Shown in pieces: positions 17,371 through 26,445 of a DNA stretch of 64,000 nt. A model generated the notes under the pieces. The model had not been told where the DNA came from, did not search any database, and saw only the letters and a program-made list of their open reading frames with translations. The translations under genes were made by a program, and so were the position numbers. Origin of the DNA: Caulobacter sp031457805 (GTDB lineage Bacteria; Pseudomonadota; Alphaproteobacteria; Caulobacterales; Caulobacteraceae); the NCBI RefSeq assembly GCF_031457805.1, contig NZ_JAVDXI010000006.1, positions 62,001-126,000 on the forward strand, written 5' to 3'. Numbering within the stretch: position 1 is the stretch's first letter; each line of letters opens with the position of its first letter.

Positions 17371-17428
17371 CCCCCCCAGCGTTCGCGCCGGTCGGCGGTT
17401 CTCGATCGAGCGCGAACGCCAGAACCGC

Positions 17429-17510
17429 CAAAAGAAAAGCCCGGCGGATGGCCGGGCTGGAATAAGTAGGGAGGAAACGCCCCGGGAAGGGCAGAGGCTC
17501 TCAGCCTCAC
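17429..17510 (-). ncRNA. Candidate trans-acting small RNA
   Basis: About 82 nt predicted from signals alone. Reading the minus strand after the promoter at 17544-17517: hairpin GAGGCT-GAG-AGCCTC; a second GCCC-TTCCCG-GGGC hairpin; an unpaired stretch GTTTCCTCCCTACTTATTCC; then a perfect 8-bp intrinsic terminator stem AGCCCGGC/GCCGGGCT (17438-17458) followed by TTTTCTTTT. The CCTCC in the unpaired part is complementary to Shine-Dalgarno sequences, a feature of several alphaproteobacterial small RNAs. It lies in the 283-nt gap between the receptor and the PBP, on the opposite strand. No protein-coding frame explains a terminator in this direction. Confidence 0.5.
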
Positions 17511-17516
17511 GCGAGT

Positions 17517-17544
17517 GATCTATGTTCACTTTCGACGCGTTCAA
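17517..17544 (-). promoter_or_regulatory. Housekeeping-type promoter for the candidate small RNA
   Basis: On the minus strand, TTGAACG (17544-17538), 13 bases, then CATAGATC (17524-17517). This fits the Caulobacter sigma-73 consensus as I recall it (TTGACGS, N10-14, GCTANAWC) at six of seven and six of eight positions. Start of transcription would be near 17510. Confidence 0.45.
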
Positions 17545-17653
17545 GGCCGCTCCTGAAAGATTCTTCACGCGCGGCCCGCTTGGCTTGCCGGGGCCGTATG
17601 ATATGAGCGCCCTCGACGAATGAGGGCGTGCGCCCGAAGCGAGCGCCAAGTCC

Positions 17654-20026
17654 ATGTCTGATCCGACCGACCCCGCAGACGACGTTCCCGCCGCGCCGGC
17701 GCGCAAACCCCGGCGGCCGCGAAAGCCGCGCGCCCAGACCGTCATGACCGAGGCTGCGGGTCTGGATCCCGCCGCGCCGGACGCCACGCCGCCAAAACCG
17801 CGCCGCGCGCGCAAATCCCGCCGCGCCCAGCCCGAAGCGATCGCCGCCTCCGAGGCCGAGGCGCCGCCCGCCGCGGTAGCAACCCAAGACGACGCCGATC
17901 TCTTCGAGCCCGCCGTAGAGGCCGAGACCGACTCTGAAGACGTCCCGGCGGAAACCGAAGCGGCTGCAACGCCTGAGACCACGCCCGAGGCCGCCCCCGC
18001 GACCGAAGCCGTGGCCACGCCAGAGCCGGCCGTCTCGCCTGAGGCCCCCGCCCTCGTCGAGCCTGAGGCTTCGGCCAAGCAAGAGTCCCAGGCGGGGGTT
18101 GAGGCGGTCGAAGCCCCAGCGCCGGAAAAACCCGCGCCCGCCGCCAAGCCGCCGATCTGGAAGCGCCCCGCGTGGCTCGTCGGCGCCGGCGCCGTGGCGC
18201 TGCTGGTGATCGTGCTGCTCGCCTCGCTGTTCTGGTCGCTGCCGCTCAGCCGCGCGCTGGAGCCGCTCGACAATTCCGCCATCGTGCTGGTGGCCGAGGA
18301 CGGTTCGCCGATCGCGCGTCGCGGCTCCTACAAGGAGGCGCCGATCGATGTGGCCAAGCTGCCGGCCTATGTGCCCGGCGCCTTCATCGCCATCGAGGAT
18401 CGTCGCTTCTACAGCCACATGGGCGTGGACCCCAAGGCCATCGCCCGCGCGGTGGGCCGTAACGCCCAGGCCGGCGGCGTCTCTGAAGGCGGTTCGACCA
18501 TCACCCAGCAGCTGGCCAAGAACGCCTTCCTGTCCAGCGACCGCAACCTGCGCCGCAAGGCCCAGGAGGCGCTGATCGCGGTCTATCTGGAAGCGCGCCT
18601 TTCAAAGGACGAGATCCTCTCGCGCTACCTATCGTCGGTCTATTTCGGCGACGGCGCCTTTGGCCTGCGCGCTGCGGCCCGCCACTATTTCGGCAAGCCG
18701 CCCGAGCAGCTGACCATCGGCGAGGCGGCGATGCTGGCGGGCCTGGTCAAGGCGCCGTCGCGCCTCGCCCCTACCAACAACATCGAAGGCGCCCGCGAGC
18801 GCATGCGCGTGGTCCTGGGGGCCATGGTCGAGACCAAGACCATCACGCAGGCGCAGGCTGACGCGGTGGGCGAGGTGTCGCCCGTCGAAGCCGAGGAAAA
18901 GCTGCCGACCGGCTCCTACTTCGCCGACTGGGCCCTGCCCCAGGCCCGCGCGCTGATCGGGGCTCGCTACGGCGAAACCGTCGTGAAGACGACGCTGGAC
19001 CCCGAACTCCAGGAGAAGGCCGAGCGCATTCTCAACGACTATATCGAGCGTGACGGCGAGGTGCTCAACGTCACCCAGGGCGCCCTCGTGGCCATGCGCA
19101 AGGACGGTCGTGTGGTCGCCATGGTCGGCGGGCGCGACTACAAGCAGAGCCAGTTCAATCGCGCTGACGCCGAGCGTCAGCCGGGTTCGGCGTTCAAGCT
19201 GTTCGTCTATCTGGCCGCCCTTCGCGAGGGCATGACCACAACCACGCCGATCCTCGATACGCCCGTCCAGGTCAGCGGCTACATGCCCAAGAACCATGAG
19301 GGCAAGTATCACGCCCGCGAGGTGCCCTTGATCACCGCTTTCGCCGGCTCGTCGAACGTCGCGGCGGTGCGTCTGGCGCACGACCTGGGTCCCGCCAGGG
19401 TCATCAAGGTGGCGCGCGAGCTTGGCGTCACGGAAGAGATTCCGTCGGATCTGACCATGGCGCTCGGCACCGGGCCGATGAGCCTGACCCGCCTGACCGC
19501 CGCCTATGCGTCGGTGGCCGCCGGCGAATACCCGATCGTCCCGCACGGCGTGGCCGACTTCAAGAAGCCCAGGACCAAGGCCTACGACCCCAAGGTGTTG
19601 GCCAACATGCGCGACCTTCTGCGCTCGGCCACCCATCGCGGCACTGGCCTGGAAGCCGCCATTCCCGGGGCCTATGGCAAGACCGGCACAACCCAGGATT
19701 ATCACGACGCGATCTTCGTCGGTTATGTCGGGGATCTCGTCGTCGGCGTCTGGCTGGGCAATGACGACAACAGCTCGATGAACGGCGTGGTCGGAGGCGG
19801 CGAGCCGGCGAAGATCTGGAAGGCGTTCATGCTGTCGGCTCTGGGCCGCGATGTCGCCCCGGTCGTCGAAGAGGACCCCCTCGAGGATCTGGGGCTGCCG
19901 CTCGAGGGCGAGCTGGGTCCCGACGGCCTGCCGCTCGCGCCGTTCACTCCCGAACCCGGCGAACCCGCGCCGCCGCCGAATGGCGGCGTCCCGCTGGCGC
20001 CGCCGCCTCCCGAGCCGCGCCCGTAG
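17654..20026 (+). CDS. Class A (bifunctional) penicillin-binding protein
   Basis: Peptidoglycan glycosyltransferase/transpeptidase, 790 residues, anchored in the inner membrane. Residues 1-170 are a cytoplasmic tail, basic at first (RKPRRPRKPRAQ) then Ala/Glu/Pro-rich. A membrane anchor is at about 175-197. GT51 motifs start near 247: EDRRFYSHMGVD, GGSTITQQLAKN, RRKAQEALIAVYLE. Transpeptidase motifs are GSAFK near 512 (catalytic Ser), SSN near 566 and KTGTTQ near 676. A proline-rich tail ends the protein. Caulobacter has several paralogues (Pbp1A, PbpX, PbpY, PbpZ, PbpC); from memory this locus next to pstS is one of them, but I cannot say which. The long cytoplasmic tail could bind cytoskeletal partners. 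Confidence 0.93.
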   Translation: MSDPTDPADDVPAAPARKPRRPRKPRAQTVMTEAAGLDPAAPDATPPKPRRARKSRRAQPEAIAASEAEAPPAAVATQDDADLFEPAVEAETDSEDVPAETEAAATPETTPEAAPATEAVATPEPAVSPEAPALVEPEASAKQESQAGVEAVEAPAPEKPAPAAKPPIWKRPAWLVGAGAVALLVIVLLASLFWSLPLSRALEPLDNSAIVLVAEDGSPIARRGSYKEAPIDVAKLPAYVPGAFIAIEDRRFYSHMGVDPKAIARAVGRNAQAGGVSEGGSTITQQLAKNAFLSSDRNLRRKAQEALIAVYLEARLSKDEILSRYLSSVYFGDGAFGLRAAARHYFGKPPEQLTIGEAAMLAGLVKAPSRLAPTNNIEGARERMRVVLGAMVETKTITQAQADAVGEVSPVEAEEKLPTGSYFADWALPQARALIGARYGETVVKTTLDPELQEKAERILNDYIERDGEVLNVTQGALVAMRKDGRVVAMVGGRDYKQSQFNRADAERQPGSAFKLFVYLAALREGMTTTTPILDTPVQVSGYMPKNHEGKYHAREVPLITAFAGSSNVAAVRLAHDLGPARVIKVARELGVTEEIPSDLTMALGTGPMSLTRLTAAYASVAAGEYPIVPHGVADFKKPRTKAYDPKVLANMRDLLRSATHRGTGLEAAIPGAYGKTGTTQDYHDAIFVGYVGDLVVGVWLGNDDNSSMNGVVGGGEPAKIWKAFMLSALGRDVAPVVEEDPLEDLGLPLEGELGPDGLPLAPFTPEPGEPAPPPNGGVPLAPPPPEPRP

Positions 20027-20062
20027 GATCTTACAGTCAAGCTTCGTCCGCTCACGGACACT

Positions 20063-20091
20063 TTGTCGTAAAACTGTCGTCGAACCGTGAC
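20063..20091 (+). promoter_or_regulatory. Pho box upstream of pstS
   Basis: TTGTCGT at 20063, CTGTCGT at 20074 and CCGTGAC at 20085 are spaced exactly 11 bases apart. The first two make a 7-4-7 Pho box (TTGTCGTAAAACTGTCGT) close to the PhoB consensus CTGTCAT-N4-CTGTCAT. The third unit could be a weak additional half-site. The box ends about 62-73 bp before the pstS start, consistent with activation on phosphate limitation. Confidence 0.75.
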
Positions 20092-20152
20092 AAAAGCCCG
20101 TCACCCGTCTGGCACGCTCCCCCTGCGTCCGGACCACACAGGATTTGACGAC

Positions 20153-21193
20153 ATGAACAAGCTTATCGGCGCGGTCGCCACCGTCGCTCTGCTCGCCGTC
20201 GCCGACCAAGCCCACGCGGCTCGCGACCAAGTCTGGGCCGCCGGCTCCTCGACCGTGTTCCCGTTCTCGACGCGCGTCGCCGAGAACTTCGCCAAGAAGA
20301 CCGGCAAGAAGTCGCCCAAGATCGAAAGCCTCGGCACCGGCGGCGGCATCAAGATGTTCTGCGGCGGGACGGGCGAGAAATTCCCCGACATCGCCAACGC
20401 CTCGCGTCCGATGAAGAAGTCCGAGTTCCTAGCCTGTCAGAAGGCCGGCGTGAAGGACATCATCGAGATCAAGATCGGCTTCGACGGCATCGTTGTGGCG
20501 TCGAACAAGAAGGGTCCCGACTTCAACTTCAAGCTTGAGCAGCTTTACCTCGGCCTCGCCGACCAGAGCCTGCGCGGCGGCCAGGTGGTCAAGCAGCCCT
20601 ACAAGATGTGGAGCGAAGTCGGCCCGGGCCTGCCCAAGGCGCGCATCCTGGCCTATGGCCCGCCGCCGACCTCGGGCACCCGTGACGCCTGGATCGAACT
20701 GGCCATCGAGGGCGGCGCCGCCAAGCTGCCGACCCTGGCCAAGATGAAGGCCGCCGACGAGAAGAAGTTCAAGGCCACCGTCTCGCCGATGCGCACGGAC
20801 GGCGGCTGGGTCGACGCGGGCGAGAACGACAACGCCATCGTCGGCACCATCGAGAAGACCCCGAACGCACTGGGCGTGTTCGGCTATTCGTTCCTCGAAG
20901 AGAACGGCTCGCGCATCAAGGGCGCTTCGGTCAACGGCGTTAAGCCGACGGCCCAGACGATCGCCAGCGGTCAGTATCCGCTGTCGCGTTCGCTCTACAT
21001 CTACGTGAAGAAGTCCCAGATCGGTGTGACGCCGGGCCTGAAAGAGTTCGTGACCGAGTTCGTGTCGGACGCCGCCACGGGTCGCGGCGGCTACCTCCAA
21101 GGCCGCGGCATGATCCCGCTGCCCCCGGCGGTCCACGCCCAGATGAAGCAAAAGGCCAACGCCATGACGCCGATGCCGGCGCCAAAGAACTAG
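20153..21193 (+). CDS. pstS: Phosphate ABC transporter substrate-binding protein PstS
   Basis: Periplasmic phosphate-binding protein, 346 residues. ATG 20153 gives a signal peptide MNKLIGAVATVALLAVADQ-AHA; the longer reading would consume the Pho box region. The mature protein begins RDQVWAAGSSTVFPFSTRVAE, and the phosphate-binding motifs are AAGSSTVFPF and PPTSGTRDAWIEL. The pstCAB permease genes are not here, so pstS is a lone gene, as I recall for C. crescentus. A Pho box precedes it and an intrinsic terminator follows. Confidence 0.95.
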   Translation: MNKLIGAVATVALLAVADQAHAARDQVWAAGSSTVFPFSTRVAENFAKKTGKKSPKIESLGTGGGIKMFCGGTGEKFPDIANASRPMKKSEFLACQKAGVKDIIEIKIGFDGIVVASNKKGPDFNFKLEQLYLGLADQSLRGGQVVKQPYKMWSEVGPGLPKARILAYGPPPTSGTRDAWIELAIEGGAAKLPTLAKMKAADEKKFKATVSPMRTDGGWVDAGENDNAIVGTIEKTPNALGVFGYSFLEENGSRIKGASVNGVKPTAQTIASGQYPLSRSLYIYVKKSQIGVTPGLKEFVTEFVSDAATGRGGYLQGRGMIPLPPAVHAQMKQKANAMTPMPAPKN

Positions 21194-21219
21194 TCCTCGC
21201 CAAAGGTGAGAACGATGGA

Positions 21220-21246
21220 GGCGGTCGCTGGCGCGGCCGCCTTTTT
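21220..21246 (+). terminator. Intrinsic terminator of pstS
   Basis: GGCGGTCGC, loop TGGC, GCGGCCGCC (one G-U pair), followed directly by five T. It begins 27 bases after the pstS stop. Confidence 0.8.
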
Positions 21247-21263
21247 CGTGCGCGCTTGGCGGC

Positions 21264-21638
21264 TCACGGTTCCTCCCGGGCGGCGACGCACCGCCAGGTC
21301 CGCCGATCCGCCACGTGCTCGTGGAAATCGGGCGTCAGGTCCGCATCATCGTCCAGGCAAGCGGCGGCGATCGCCAGGATGCGACCCGAGAACGGATCGC
21401 CCAGCGCTGTCCCACATCGCGCGCAAAAGCAGCGCGTGAACCGCAGCGGGGGCTCGGGCGCGTAGCGGGCGACGAGATTGCGCCCCGAAACCCAGGAGAA
21501 CGCCTCGGCGCGAACATAGGCGTAGGCGCTTGATCCAGACTTGCGACACCGCGAACAGTGGCAGACGCCGACCATGGCCGGACGCTCGAACAGTTCGAAC
21601 CGAACGCCGCCGCAACAACAGCTTCCCTTGATCGCCAC
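21264..21638 (-). CDS. GFA-family zinc protein (glutathione-dependent formaldehyde-activating-like)
   Basis: A 124-residue protein with the Mss4-like GFA fold: GSCCCGGVRFEL, CHCSRCRKSGSSAYAYVRAEAF, RCFCARCGTALGDP. The Cys pairs are the structural and catalytic zinc ligands of Gfa. Most family members are not proven to bind glutathione, so activity is open. The start is GTG 21638 with AGGAGA nine bases upstream. Confidence 0.9.
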   Translation of the reverse strand: MAIKGSCCCGGVRFELFERPAMVGVCHCSRCRKSGSSAYAYVRAEAFSWVSGRNLVARYAPEPPLRFTRCFCARCGTALGDPFSGRILAIAAACLDDDADLTPDFHEHVADRRTWRCVAAREEP

Positions 21639-21754
21639 ACGCGGTCTCCTTGATCTCTCAAGGACCGTGCGCCTCCCTTGCCGCCAGCGATGTGTCAGCA
21701 GGCTTTGATCGCGGCTGAGGCGGTGCGTCGCACCCTTCTAGGGCTGAGCCCCCT

Positions 21755-22087
21755 CTAGCGTGTCCGAGAGGTCATGCCCGCTGCGGCCGCGTCGTCGGCG
21801 ACCTGCGGGTCAAGCTCCGGCGCAGGTCCGTTCTGACGGACCGAAGGGTTGGCGGGCGTCTCCGGCGGCGGCGGCGCGACTTCCGCTTTCGCCGGCGGGG
21901 GCGGGTTCGACCTGGCGGCCATGGCGGCGGCGGCGGCGTTGTCGGCGGCGGTCCGCGTTTCAGCCGGCCCGTCTTCGTAACCACCGCCGCTCGACGTCAG
22001 GAACAAGATGGTCCCGAAAGTGGCCAGAACGCCGACGATGAACCCCAGCAGAAACAAACCAAACGGGTTGCTACGACGCTCGCTCAT
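21755..22087 (-). CDS. Small single-pass membrane protein with GMTSR tail
   Basis: Protein of 110 residues, not recognised. Residues 1-9 are cytoplasmic (MSERRSNPF), residues 10-31 a membrane anchor (GLFLLGFIVGVLATFGTILFL), and the rest is Ala/Pro-rich and probably periplasmic. The end, VADDAAAAGMTSRTR, matches the tail of the larger protein at 3422-3925 although nothing else aligns. There is no strong ribosome site at ATG 22087. Neighbours are a GFA protein downstream and murein genes upstream, all in the same direction. Confidence 0.7.
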   Translation of the reverse strand: MSERRSNPFGLFLLGFIVGVLATFGTILFLTSSGGGYEDGPAETRTAADNAAAAAMAARSNPPPPAKAEVAPPPPETPANPSVRQNGPAPELDPQVADDAAAAGMTSRTR

Positions 22088-22196
22088 TCTACGGGTCCGC
22101 CATCCACGCCGACTTGGGCTTTACCGCCGGCTACCATGGTCTAAACGGACGAGCCAGAGCTTGGTTACCGAATTCGGCTAACAGGCGAGCCGCGGC

Positions 22197-22847
22197 TCAG
22201 GTCCCCGTCCACTTGCGGACCGGTCCGACGTCGACATGGACGAAGTTGCTGGTCGGGTAGTAACCGACGCCGCCGACGCCAAGGTCGAGGGCCGCAGCGC
22301 GGACATGCTTGAGCTCGACATCCTCCAGGAAGATGTCCATCGCCTTGCCGTCCATGTGCAGGCTCTTCTTGGCCACCTCGCCGCTCCGCTTTGACAGCAG
22401 CCGGTTGGTGGCCGGCGAGCGGTAGCCCGAGATCACCTGAAACGGCGACTTGCTCTCGGTCTTGCGGGCGATCTGGTCGAGCAGGTCGTAAAGGCCCCGG
22501 TCCATCGGATGGACCTCGTCGTTGCGATAGTCGCGCAGCACCTTGTCCAACGCGCTCACCGCGTCCGGCACATAGGCGCCTTTCTCCCAGTAGACCGCTT
22601 CCAGCTTCTCACCGGTATGAACGTTATGCAGATGCACCCAGCGCGGCTCGACGGCGGTCGCGAGCTTTGGTGGGTCGATCGAGGCCACCGTGGCGGCGAC
22701 GGTCGTCGGTGGAGGAACCGGAGCGGCTTGAGGGAGCTTTCCCTCCAGCAGCGCGCCGATGATGTCGTCGTCGGCGCGCGCCGCCAACGGCAGAAGTCCG
22801 ACCCCGATAGCGCCCAGCCCCCACTGGAGCAGCTTACGTCGTTGCAT
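22197..22847 (-). CDS. YcbK-like DUF882 murein peptidase (M15 fold), Tat substrate
   Basis: Periplasmic protein of 216 residues related to E. coli YcbK/MepK and the peptidase M15A family. The N-terminal MQRRKLLQWGLGAIGVGLLP is a twin-arginine-type signal. The catalytic domain shows QVISGYRSPATNRLLS, KKSLHMDGKAMDIFLE (His and Asp zinc ligands) and GGVGYYPTSNFVHVDVGPVR (third ligand His). It lies 72 nt downstream of the L,D-transpeptidase in the same direction; E. coli has the same pair as ycbB-ycbK. It probably cleaves peptidoglycan crosslinks or lipoprotein linkages. Confidence 0.88.
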   Translation of the reverse strand: MQRRKLLQWGLGAIGVGLLPLAARADDDIIGALLEGKLPQAAPVPPPTTVAATVASIDPPKLATAVEPRWVHLHNVHTGEKLEAVYWEKGAYVPDAVSALDKVLRDYRNDEVHPMDRGLYDLLDQIARKTESKSPFQVISGYRSPATNRLLSKRSGEVAKKSLHMDGKAMDIFLEDVELKHVRAAALDLGVGGVGYYPTSNFVHVDVGPVRKWTGT

Positions 22848-22919
22848 GAGTACGCCTTACCCGACCCGGAATGTCGGGCAGGACACCTCATCACGCGCAG
22901 GATTGCAAGCTGAGCAGCG

Positions 22920-24428
22920 TCAGAGTGCGGCGATACGCTGCACCAGGTCACGATCCCAGCCATAGGGATCCTGGCGGAAGTTCACCTGCCCGTCCGGCGT
23001 CACATAGGCCGTCCAATAGAGAAGATAGACGGCGATCTGCTGCGGCAGCTTGGCCCTCACCGTCTCGCCCGAGGCCAGGGTTTCGTTGACCTTTTCGGGC
23101 GTCCAGGTGGGATCGTCGCGCATCACTTCGTTGACGAGCTCGATCGGCTTTTGCAGTCGCACGCAGCCATGACTGGCCAGGCGGCTGAAGCTGTCGAACC
23201 GCGAGCGGCTGGGCGTATCGTGCAGATAGACGCCATAGGGGTTGTTGAAGTCGAACTTCACCTTCCCCAGCGCCGCCAACGGGCCAGCCTTCTGCTGCAG
23301 GCGCGAGCCGCCGCCTTCCGTCGGGATGACGATGAAGTCGTTCCGCGCCAGATAGCCGGGGCTGGCCCGCTCCTTGGGCCAGAGCTCCTTGGAGGCGATC
23401 GACTGCGGCACGTTCCAGGGCGGGTTCAGCACGATGCTGTGGATCATCGACGACAGCATCGGCGTCTCGTCGCCGGGCCGGCCGGTGACCGCCCGCATCG
23501 TCAAGGTCGGGGTGTCGTGGTGGAAGACCGACAGGATCGCGGCCGCGACGTTCACCTGGATGCGCTCGGCCGGAAGGGTCTGCGGCAACCAGCGCCAGCG
23601 CTCCATATTGGCGACGATCTGGTCAATCCGCCGCTCAACGGGAATGTTCAGCGCCGCCAGGGTCGCCTTGTCGACAATCCCGTTGGGATTGAGGCCAAAG
23701 CGCTTCTGCGCCCGCTGGACCGCCTGGGTCAGCGCCTCGTCGAAAACCGGCGCGGCGTCGACCGCAACGGTGGGGTCCTCGACCGCTAGGCGCGCCTCCA
23801 GCGCGACAACGCGGGCATCGGTCGCGCCCTCCTTGAGAGCGGGCCCCGCCGCAATCGGCAGCCAGCCGCCCTTGGCGGCGATCTCGCGATAGGTGGCGAG
23901 GCCCGTCCGCAGGGTCTGATAGCCCGTGTAAGGCGGGGGCAGGGTCTCGAGCCATTCGGCCAGGCGTCCCTGCTGCACGGCTGCGACAAACTCCGGCGTG
24001 GGGTCATAGGCGGCCGGGCGCAGCCCCCACTCGGTCTTGAACGCGCTGATGGGGAGGCGTCCGGTACGCACGGCGCGCGCATAGGCCAGCGTCAGGCTGA
24101 CCAGTTGCGCCTGGCCGGCCGCACGCGAGGGGGCGTCGTCGGACATGTACAGCGCGATCGCCCGATCCGGCGAGAAGGCGGTCAGCGCGAAGCCATGGGA
24201 ATAGGCGTCGCCAAGCACCGCCCGCAGCACGTCGACCTGATCCGGGGTGAACTGCACCGCCGACAGGTCCGGCGCGATCACCGAAGGACGCGGGGCGACC
24301 ACCGCGCCGCTCTGGACGGGCCGAGCGCCCACCACGGGCGGACGTTGCGATTGCGCCTGGGCGACCTCGAGGGACAGAAGGCTCAACGTCGCCGCCACGA
24401 CGCCGCAGGTTCTCGAAAATCGCATCAC
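22920..24428 (-). CDS. YcbB-type L,D-transpeptidase
   Basis: Peptidoglycan L,D-transpeptidase of 502 residues, forming 3-3 crosslinks in the periplasm. The N-terminus is a signal peptide (MRFSRTCGVVAATLSLLSLEVAQAQ after the first Met). A scaffold domain follows, then a peptidoglycan-binding segment (VQRAQKRFGLNPNGIVDKAT). The YkuD domain has GRPGDETPMLSS, ILNPPWNVP and the catalytic HDTPSRSRF...LASHGCVRLQKP, with the active Cys in SHGCVRL. This order matches E. coli LdtD/YcbB. It is probably first in an operon with the YcbK-like gene. Confidence 0.92.
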   Translation of the reverse strand: MMRFSRTCGVVAATLSLLSLEVAQAQSQRPPVVGARPVQSGAVVAPRPSVIAPDLSAVQFTPDQVDVLRAVLGDAYSHGFALTAFSPDRAIALYMSDDAPSRAAGQAQLVSLTLAYARAVRTGRLPISAFKTEWGLRPAAYDPTPEFVAAVQQGRLAEWLETLPPPYTGYQTLRTGLATYREIAAKGGWLPIAAGPALKEGATDARVVALEARLAVEDPTVAVDAAPVFDEALTQAVQRAQKRFGLNPNGIVDKATLAALNIPVERRIDQIVANMERWRWLPQTLPAERIQVNVAAAILSVFHHDTPTLTMRAVTGRPGDETPMLSSMIHSIVLNPPWNVPQSIASKELWPKERASPGYLARNDFIVIPTEGGGSRLQQKAGPLAALGKVKFDFNNPYGVYLHDTPSRSRFDSFSRLASHGCVRLQKPIELVNEVMRDDPTWTPEKVNETLASGETVRAKLPQQIAVYLLYWTAYVTPDGQVNFRQDPYGWDRDLVQRIAAL

Positions 24429-24633
24429 TATCGAACGGTCCGCCGCACTGGCGCGGCCAAGCCGCGTTAAGGATTACAGATGGCCGCGCAAGGCCGCCGA
24501 CGTCAACGCGGGTAGCGTGAAAGGCGAGCCCTCCCTAGCCGCGCACAGACGTTTTTCGCTGACAGGAACCCGCAAGCCACACCGTTGGTTTCATCCCCGA
24601 CCGGGCGCCGCCCGAAAGCTCGCGGGGGCGACG

Positions 24634-26445
24634 ATGGACAAAGCCTTGCCAAAAAAGACACTCGATCTCTTCCCGATCGGCAACTGCGCCGTCAGCGCCA
24701 TGATCGACACCGCCGGCCGCTTCGTCTGGGCCTGCGCGCCCCGTATCGACTCCGACCCGGTGTTCAGCGCCCTGCTGGACGACACGGATCCCGACAGCCC
24801 TGACGCCAACGGACTCTGGGACGTTCAGGTCGAGCGCCGCGCGGAGGTCCGCCAGGGCTATCTGCGCAACACGGCCATCCTGCGCACCGAGATCGCGGAC
24901 GAGGACGGCGCGCGGTTCGAGATCATCGACTTCGCGCCCCGCTACCAGCAGTTCGGCCGCACCTTCCGCCCGACCGCCTTCGTGCGGCTGATCCGCCCCA
25001 TCATCGGCGTCGCGCGCATCACCCTGCGCCTTCGACCAACTGCCGACTGGGGCGCCAAGATCGCCGAGCGAACTTCGGGCTCCAACCATATCCGATACCT
25101 TTGCTCGGACATGACCCTCCGACTGTCCACCGACGCGCCGGTGTCGCACGTTCTGGAGGAGCGGGCGTTCCGGCTGGAGCGGCCGATCGCCATGTATCTG
25201 GGGCCGGACGAAGGCTTCAACGCGCCCATCGGACCGACCTGCGAGCGGATGCTGCGGGAGACTGAGCAGTACTGGAAGCACTGGGTGCGGGGCCTGGCCG
25301 TACCGCTGGAGTGGCAGACGGCGGTCATCCGCGCGGCGATCACCCTCAAGCTCTGCATGCACGAGGAAACCGGGGCGATCGTCGCGGCCCTGACCACCTC
25401 GATTCCCGAACACGCCGATAGCGGCCGCAACTGGGACTATCGCTACTGTTGGCTGCGTGACGCCTACTACGTGGTCCAGGCGTTGAACCGTCTGGGCGCG
25501 GTGGACATCCTGGAGAACTATCTCGGCTATCTGCGCAACATCGTCGACCGCGCCGACGGCGGCCATATTCAGCCGCTGTTCGGGGTGGGCTTCGAGGAGG
25601 TGCTGACCGAACGCCTGGCGCCCGCCCTGCCCGGCTATCGCGGCATGGGGCCGGTGAGGGTCGGCAACCAGGCCTATGAGCACATCCAGAACGACGTCTA
25701 TGGACAGATCGTCCTGTCGACCGTGCAGGCGTTCTTCGACGAGCGCCTGCTGCGGCCCGCCACCGTCGAGGATTTCCAGGCGCTGGAGCCGGTGGGCGAG
25801 CGAGCGTTTCAAATGCACGACCAGCCCGACGCCAGCCTCTGGGAGTTCCGGGGGCGGGCCAATGTCCACACCTATTCGTCGGCCATGTGCTGGGCCGCCT
25901 GCGATCGCCTGGGCAATGCGGCCGAGAAGCTGGGCCTGGAAGATCGCGCCGCCTTCTGGAACGATCGCGCCGCCCATGTGCGCAAGGTGATCGAGGACCG
26001 CGCCTGGAACGACACGCTGGGCCGCTTCGCCGCCACCTTCGACGGCGACGAACTGGACGCCTCGCTGTTGCAGCTTGTCGATCTGCGCTTCCACACCGCG
26101 GATGACCCGCGCAACGTCGCGACCCTGAAGGCCATCGAGGACGGACTGCGACGCGGCGCCTACCTCTTGCGCTACGCCATTCCCGATGATTTCGGTTCGC
26201 CCCAGACGGCGTTCAATATCTGCACTTTCTGGCTGATCGAGGCGCTGCACCTGGCCGGCCGAAGCGACGAGGCCCGCGCGCTCTTCGAAGACATGCTGTC
26301 GCGGCGAACGCCGGCCGGCCTGCTCTCCGAGGACATCGGCTTCGCCGACGGCGAGCTTTGGGGCAACTATCCGCAGACCTACTCGTTGGTCGGCCTGATC
26401 AATTGCGCGGTGCTGCTGAGCCGTCCATGGACGTCTGTCCGCTGA
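24634..26445 (+). CDS. Glycoside hydrolase family 15 (glucoamylase/trehalase-like)
   Basis: A 603-residue enzyme from ATG 24634 (MDKALPKKTLDLFPIGNCAV), matching cytosolic bacterial GH15 proteins that start with an IGN motif and lack a signal peptide. Markers: IGNCAVSAMIDTAGRFVWAC, RNWDYRYCWLRDAYYV (substrate-binding region with the catalytic Glu nearby), WEFRGRANVHTYSS and the second catalytic region GLLSEDIGFADGELWGNYPQTYSLVGL. Some relatives hydrolyse trehalose; others hydrolyse alpha-glucans. otsB and otsA lie 3 kb downstream, which supports a trehalose or storage-glucan role. Upstream in-frame residues look non-coding. Confidence 0.87.
   Translation: MDKALPKKTLDLFPIGNCAVSAMIDTAGRFVWACAPRIDSDPVFSALLDDTDPDSPDANGLWDVQVERRAEVRQGYLRNTAILRTEIADEDGARFEIIDFAPRYQQFGRTFRPTAFVRLIRPIIGVARITLRLRPTADWGAKIAERTSGSNHIRYLCSDMTLRLSTDAPVSHVLEERAFRLERPIAMYLGPDEGFNAPIGPTCERMLRETEQYWKHWVRGLAVPLEWQTAVIRAAITLKLCMHEETGAIVAALTTSIPEHADSGRNWDYRYCWLRDAYYVVQALNRLGAVDILENYLGYLRNIVDRADGGHIQPLFGVGFEEVLTERLAPALPGYRGMGPVRVGNQAYEHIQNDVYGQIVLSTVQAFFDERLLRPATVEDFQALEPVGERAFQMHDQPDASLWEFRGRANVHTYSSAMCWAACDRLGNAAEKLGLEDRAAFWNDRAAHVRKVIEDRAWNDTLGRFAATFDGDELDASLLQLVDLRFHTADDPRNVATLKAIEDGLRRGAYLLRYAIPDDFGSPQTAFNICTFWLIEALHLAGRSDEARALFEDMLSRRTPAGLLSEDIGFADGELWGNYPQTYSLVGLINCAVLLSRPWTSVR

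Noticed and set aside
17371..17653. The hairpin at 17438-17458 as terminator of the TonB receptor on the plus strand
   Set aside because: The T-run follows only on the minus strand; on the plus strand the stem is followed by GGAATAAG.
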